A stretch of 64,000 bases of DNA, from positions 1 through 64,000 of the forward strand of contig BPIL01000002.1 of assembly GCA_026004095.1 (NCBI GenBank), in the 5' to 3' direction. Positions within the stretch are counted from its first letter, which is position 1, and each line of letters begins with the position of its first letter. The notes beneath the pieces are model-generated. The model saw nothing but the letters and a program-made list of their open reading frames with translations, had not been told where the DNA came from and made no database searches. Shown one piece after another: positions 58,844 to 64,000 of this stretch. The translations under genes and the position numbers were made by a program. Source of the stretch: Meiothermus sp. GTDB lineage: Bacteria; Deinococcota; Deinococci; Deinococcales; Thermaceae.

Positions 58844-61123
58844 TCAGGCTGAGCGGGCTTTCGCGGTGGCTTTGCGACGCTGCTCGAGGGTCTTGTACCA
58901 GACCACCAGGGCCGAAACCACGTAGATGGAGGAGTACGTACCCACCACAAAACCCACGAAGATAGCCAGCGAGAAGTCGCGCAGCACCGGCCCACCCAAG
59001 AAGAGCAGGGCCAGGATGGGCAGCATGGTGGAGAGGGAGGTCATAAGGGTGCGGGAGAGGGTCTGGTTGATGGAGGCGTTCACAATCTCGTAATAGCTCC
59101 TGCCCCGCATGATCTTGAGGTTTTCGCGTATGCGATCCGAGATGATCACCGAGTCGTTAATCGAGAAACCAACGATGGTGAGCAAAACCGCCACGGTTGG
59201 AATCGAGAACTCCAGCCCCAGCAAGCTGTACATGCCGGCCACAATTGCCACGTCGTGGCCCACTGCAATCACACTGGCGACACCGAAGACCCAGTCGAAG
59301 CGGAAGGCCACATAGATTAGAATCAGCGCCAGACCTATCAGCACCGCAAAAATGGTATTCCGACGCAGCTCCGAACCAATGGCCGGGCCTACCGTTTCGG
59401 ACTGAAGGATGGTGGCCTGCAGACTCTCCTGGAATTTTTTCTCCAGCTCGATGCGCTGCTCTTCGCTGATCTGCCGCACCCGCACCGAGAATTCGTTGCC
59501 GTTCACGCTGGAAAGCGAGGTGATAACCGATTCGGCCCCGCGGAGCTCGGCAATCCCGGCGTTATCCAGAAAGTTGCGGATTTGCTCGGCCCGGGTCTCG
59601 TCGGGTACGCGGATGGTAAAGGCCGTTCCGCCGGTAAAGTCGATGCCGAAGTTGAAGCCTTTGACAAACACGATACCAGCCGCGATAACAGCCAGTGTGA
59701 GGGAAGCCGCCGTGACATAGCGCGAGATGCCCAGGAAGTCGATTTTGGTACCCCATAGCCAGTAAGGGGGCCTGACCTCGCGGCGGTCGCCGATGAGCTC
59801 CAAAAGCCAGCGGCTGAAGACCAGGTTGGAGAAGACCGAGGTCACCACGCCCAGCGCCAGCATGACCGCAAAACCCCGCACCGGCCCGGTGCTGTACTGG
59901 TAGAGGGCGGCCGCGGCCAGCAGGTGGCACATATTGACGTCGAGGATGGTAATGATGGAATGGGAGAAGCCGCCCGGTATGGCCTGACGGAACTTCTTAC
60001 CCATTTTGAGTTCTTCCTTGATGCGCTCGAAAGAGAGCACGTTGCCATCTACTGCAGCGCCCAGGGTGAGAATCAGGCCGGCGATGCCCGGCAGGGTAAG
60101 GGTGGCCCCTAGCAACGAGATGGAGGCCAGCAGCAGGATAGCGGTGTAGATGAGGCCCAGGGCGGCCACCAGCCCCATCCAGAAGCCGTAGTAGGCGAAA
60201 ATCAGGATAAACAGCAAAATCGTGCCGATTACCCCTGCCTGGATACCAGCATTGATGGCGTCCTGGCCGAGGGTGGGGCCGATGGCGCGGGTCTCGGCCA
60301 CCTCCAGCTTGACTGGCAGCGAGCCCGAGCGCAGTACCAGGGCGATGTCGGAGGCTTCCTGCACTCCAGAAAGCCCTTCGATTACGGCCCGTCCACCAGC
60401 GATGGCCTGGCGGATGCTGGGTGCGGTGTAGACCTTACCGTCGAGCACCACGGCGAGCTGGCGGCCCACGTTGGCCCGGGTGACCTCCTCGAACTTTTTG
60501 GCCCCCTCGGGGGTGAACTCCATATCCACCTGAGGACGTCCAAATTGATCGAAAGAAGCGTTGGCGGTGCGGAGGTCGCTACCGGTGAGCAGGGGAGGGC
60601 CTAGATCCTCGAGCTTGTAGAGGTTCTTCTCGAGCTCGGCCCGGCGGGCGGCCAGGGCGGCCCCGCTGAGGCCAGAACTGCGTAGCTGCTCGTTGATCTG
60701 CGCTACGGTGGTGCCGGTAGCCCCCTGGTTGACGATGCGGAACTCGAGCTTGGCGGTCTGGCCGATCAGGCCCAGGGCGCGCTCCTGCTGATCCTGCTTC
60801 AGGCCCGGCAGCTCCACGATGATGCGGTCGTTGCCCTGTACCTGCACCAAGGGCTCGGCCACCCCAATGGCGTTGACCCGGTTCTCGATAACGGTACGGG
60901 CCACATCCAGCTCGGTTCTGGCCGCTGAGGGATCGGGGTTGGGCTCGGCCACCTTGAGGGTGATGCGCAAGCCTCCTTGCAGGTCGAGGCCCAGCCGGAT
61001 CAGGCCATCGGCGGGCAACAAGGGGTTTTGTGGGTTACGGGCTTCCCAGGGGCGGAACAGCCCCACAATGGCGGCTAGGAGCAGCCCGATCAGAAAAACA
61101 GCTTTCCACGTGCGGTTGGTCAT
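58844..61123 (-). CDS. secDF: Protein translocase subunit SecDF (fusion)
   Basis: This 759-residue fusion of SecD and SecF is the proton-driven partner of SecYEG. SecD part: one N-terminal membrane helix, a large periplasmic domain, then five more helices including GAAVDGNVLSFERIKEE. SecF part: GINFGIDFTGGTAFTIRV-like FNFGIDFTGGTAF and VGFSINDSVIISDRIREN. SecDF fusions are typical of Thermus and several other groups. The start at 61123 has only a weak ribosome site. Confidence 0.95.
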   Translation of the reverse strand: MTNRTWKAVFLIGLLLAAIVGLFRPWEARNPQNPLLPADGLIRLGLDLQGGLRITLKVAEPNPDPSAARTELDVARTVIENRVNAIGVAEPLVQVQGNDRIIVELPGLKQDQQERALGLIGQTAKLEFRIVNQGATGTTVAQINEQLRSSGLSGAALAARRAELEKNLYKLEDLGPPLLTGSDLRTANASFDQFGRPQVDMEFTPEGAKKFEEVTRANVGRQLAVVLDGKVYTAPSIRQAIAGGRAVIEGLSGVQEASDIALVLRSGSLPVKLEVAETRAIGPTLGQDAINAGIQAGVIGTILLFILIFAYYGFWMGLVAALGLIYTAILLLASISLLGATLTLPGIAGLILTLGAAVDGNVLSFERIKEELKMGKKFRQAIPGGFSHSIITILDVNMCHLLAAAALYQYSTGPVRGFAVMLALGVVTSVFSNLVFSRWLLELIGDRREVRPPYWLWGTKIDFLGISRYVTAASLTLAVIAAGIVFVKGFNFGIDFTGGTAFTIRVPDETRAEQIRNFLDNAGIAELRGAESVITSLSSVNGNEFSVRVRQISEEQRIELEKKFQESLQATILQSETVGPAIGSELRRNTIFAVLIGLALILIYVAFRFDWVFGVASVIAVGHDVAIVAGMYSLLGLEFSIPTVAVLLTIVGFSINDSVIISDRIRENLKIMRGRSYYEIVNASINQTLSRTLMTSLSTMLPILALLFLGGPVLRDFSLAIFVGFVVGTYSSIYVVSALVVWYKTLEQRRKATAKARSA

Positions 61124-61602
61124 ATCTGTTTCCGTTGGTACTTTTCAGGTGAGCCCGGGGACGGGCAGCGCTGCTTCGGCGGGCGGCCGACCTCCAGGCT
61201 CGGTGAGGAGGGTGGAGGGTTGTATGGTCTGGGTTGGTGCAGGGATGCGAATGGTGAGCTATCCGCCATCGGTTTGTAGGCGGGCATAGGCCAAATACAG
61301 CCGCTGTTTGGCGAACGGTGCGGGGTGTGAAAGGGTTTCCTGGCCCGGCGGGGGGTGCGGTTGCGAAGGGTCGGCTCCAGGGTGTTCAGCACCAGCCCCA
61401 GCCCCAGGGGATTGCACTTGGCCTTGGCCTCGAGCAGCGGCTGGGGCAGGGGAACGGCCATCCAGCCCTGGCTCAGCCCGCTGCTGGCTTTGACCTTGCT
61501 GGGCGACCAGAAGAGCCCTGGCCCCAGGGCGATCAAGGCCAGGGTAGCCAGGGTGATCCAGCGTTGCCAGTGCCAGCGTTGCATAACCTGTAGCCCCATC
61601 AC
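61120..61602 (-). CDS. Secreted protein of unknown function, possibly frameshifted
   Basis: This 160-residue frame has a basic/Trp-rich start and a signal-like helix (WITLATLALIALGPGLFW). The second half in this frame is Pro/Ser-rich and unconvincing. Another frame over the same DNA (LSHPAPFAKQRLYLAYARLQTDGG, stop near 61259) looks more natural, so the true protein may be about 114 residues with a missing base near 61345. Not recognised. Upstream of secDF and likely transcribed with infB. Confidence 0.45.
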   Translation of the reverse strand: MMGLQVMQRWHWQRWITLATLALIALGPGLFWSPSKVKASSGLSQGWMAVPLPQPLLEAKAKCNPLGLGLVLNTLEPTLRNRTPRRARKPFHTPHRSPNSGCIWPMPAYKPMADSSPFASLHQPRPYNPPPSSPSLEVGRPPKQRCPSPGSPEKYQRKQI

Positions 61603-61657
61603 TGTATACCGGAGGCGCTCGGTTTAGCCAGCGCGGGTTTCGCGATGGGCCCCGACC

Positions 61658-63373
<1,716 letters not shown>

Positions 63374-63401
63374 GCTGACCTCCGGTTCTATATGCCTAGA
63401 G

Positions 63402-63695
63402 TCACTGCGATGATGGCTGTTCATTCTGCGAAGCCGGACGCGCCGCGTTTCCCAAAACCATCTGTAGTGCCAAGGCAAGTTCTGCTGCTTTCGCTCCGGC
63501 GAGGCGACGCAGTTTTTTTTCGACCCAGCATTCAGGGCGATCGGGGCAGACGTAAGCACCGCGCCCTGGCTTACGGCCGGTGGGATCGAGTACGGGGCCT
63601 CCCTCGGTCATCACAATCCGCAACAATTCGCGTTTGGGCCTGCGTTCCCGGCAGGCAATGCACTGGCGGATGGGGATGTGTTTGGCCCTGGACAT
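63402..63695 (-). CDS. ylxR: YlxR (RnpM-like) RNA-binding protein
   Basis: This 97-residue protein of the YlxR/DUF448 family has PIRQCIACRERRPKRELLRIV and GRGAYVCPDRPECWVEKKL, the family signature. In Bacillus and others it binds RNA and modulates RNase P, and it lies between nusA and infB. I chose the ATG at 63695, which has GGAG upstream. Confidence 0.9.
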   Translation of the reverse strand: MSRAKHIPIRQCIACRERRPKRELLRIVMTEGGPVLDPTGRKPGRGAYVCPDRPECWVEKKLRRLAGAKAAELALALQMVLGNAARPASQNEQPSSQ

Positions 63696-63722
63696 TACCA
63701 CTCCGTGCTGGACTGTAGCGGG

Positions 63723-64000
63723 TTACTCGTCGTCCCTGAACAGGCTTTCAAAGCGGCTCTTGGCATCGCTGGAGACCCGGGACGACTCATCCCTTTCGGC
63801 AGCTTTCAAGATGGCTGCATCAAGATCGGTAATTTCTTCGGCTTCCTCGAAATTAATCTCGTAGCCGGTCAGCTTGGAAGCCAGGCGTACGTTCTGCCCG
63901 GCCTTGCCGATGGCCAGGGAGTGCTGATCTTTTGCCACCACCACCCTGGCGCGATTCTGCCCGTTCTCGCTGTTTTCTATGGTGATTTCACCAACGGTAG
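63723..64000 (-). CDS. nusA: Transcription factor NusA, C-terminal part (5' end outside window)
   Basis: The last 91 residues of a gene that continues past the window edge. It contains the second KH domain (RVVVAKDQHSLAIGKAGQNVRLASKLTGYEINF) and an acidic tail (EEAEEITDLDAAILKAAERDES), as in NusA of this lineage. NusA binds RNA polymerase and affects pausing and termination. Confidence 0.92.
   Translation of the reverse strand, partial: TVGEITIENSENGQNRARVVVAKDQHSLAIGKAGQNVRLASKLTGYEINFEEAEEITDLDAAILKAAERDESSRVSSDAKSRFESLFRDDE

Overview
The window looks like chromosomal DNA from a Thermaceae bacterium, most likely Meiothermus or a close relative. The signs are GC-rich coding DNA dense in CTCGAG, a division/cell-wall (dcw) cluster with no murE, an IF2 of about 571 residues, a SecDF fusion, and start codons placed 6-8 bases after a -10 box (leaderless mRNAs). 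The genus is an inference; no 16S gene is present. || 1-16118, leftward genes: a truncated outer-membrane-like protein, ruvC, then read 3'-to-5' ftsZ, ftsA, ftsQ, murB, murC, murG, ftsW, murD, mraY, a lipoprotein, murF, ftsI, ftsL, rsmH and mraZ. Most genes overlap by a few bases, so this is one tightly coupled operon for lipid II synthesis and septum formation. Between 4.28 and 10.08 kb the frame is broken 14 times. Each break is repaired by removing one base, and the six genes concerned then have lengths divisible by three, so these are probably sequence errors in essential genes. Upstream of mraZ lies an array of TGGGN direct repeats, the expected MraZ operator. || 16374-51199: a complete-looking Mu-like transposable prophage (about 34.8 kb) inserted about 110 bp upstream of the MraZ boxes. 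Its ends carry inverted 19-bp transposase sites (consensus GTGACATTTAGCGTGGCGC), three per end, plus one internal copy at 35970. The left arm (17.2-23.8 kb, leftward) encodes tail chaperones with a -1 frameshift, tube, sheath, gp37, gpG, gp36, major head, decoration protein, protease/scaffold and a holin-like protein. The centre has an S24 repressor, a Ner-like protein, a MuA transposase, a MuB ATPase and a run of small early genes that includes a second MraZ. The right arm encodes terminase, portal, a MuF protein with a toxin-like C-terminus and a candidate immunity gene, a leftward accessory pair, an antirepressor-like gene, a lysin, the tape measure, baseplate and fibres. Head/tail genes that are contiguous in Mu are thus split into two opposed blocks. 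Five transcription units share a promoter cassette: a -10 box, 3 nt, a GGTAACCTAGCC-like element, then a hairpin near the predicted 5' end of the mRNA. || 51200-64000, host again: rnpB (leftward), a GatB/YqeY protein, purH, an EamA transporter, a family 4 uracil-DNA glycosylase, a small conserved-looking protein, a membrane protein with a possible degenerate kinase-like region, guaA, secDF, a secreted hypothetical protein, infB, ylxR and the 3' part of nusA. || The most interesting candidate system is the prophage-encoded MraZ in a phage sitting beside the host's MraZ-controlled division operon, together with a dense array of 16 GGTACC sites over the coding region of a membrane-anchored winged-helix protein and its neighbour.
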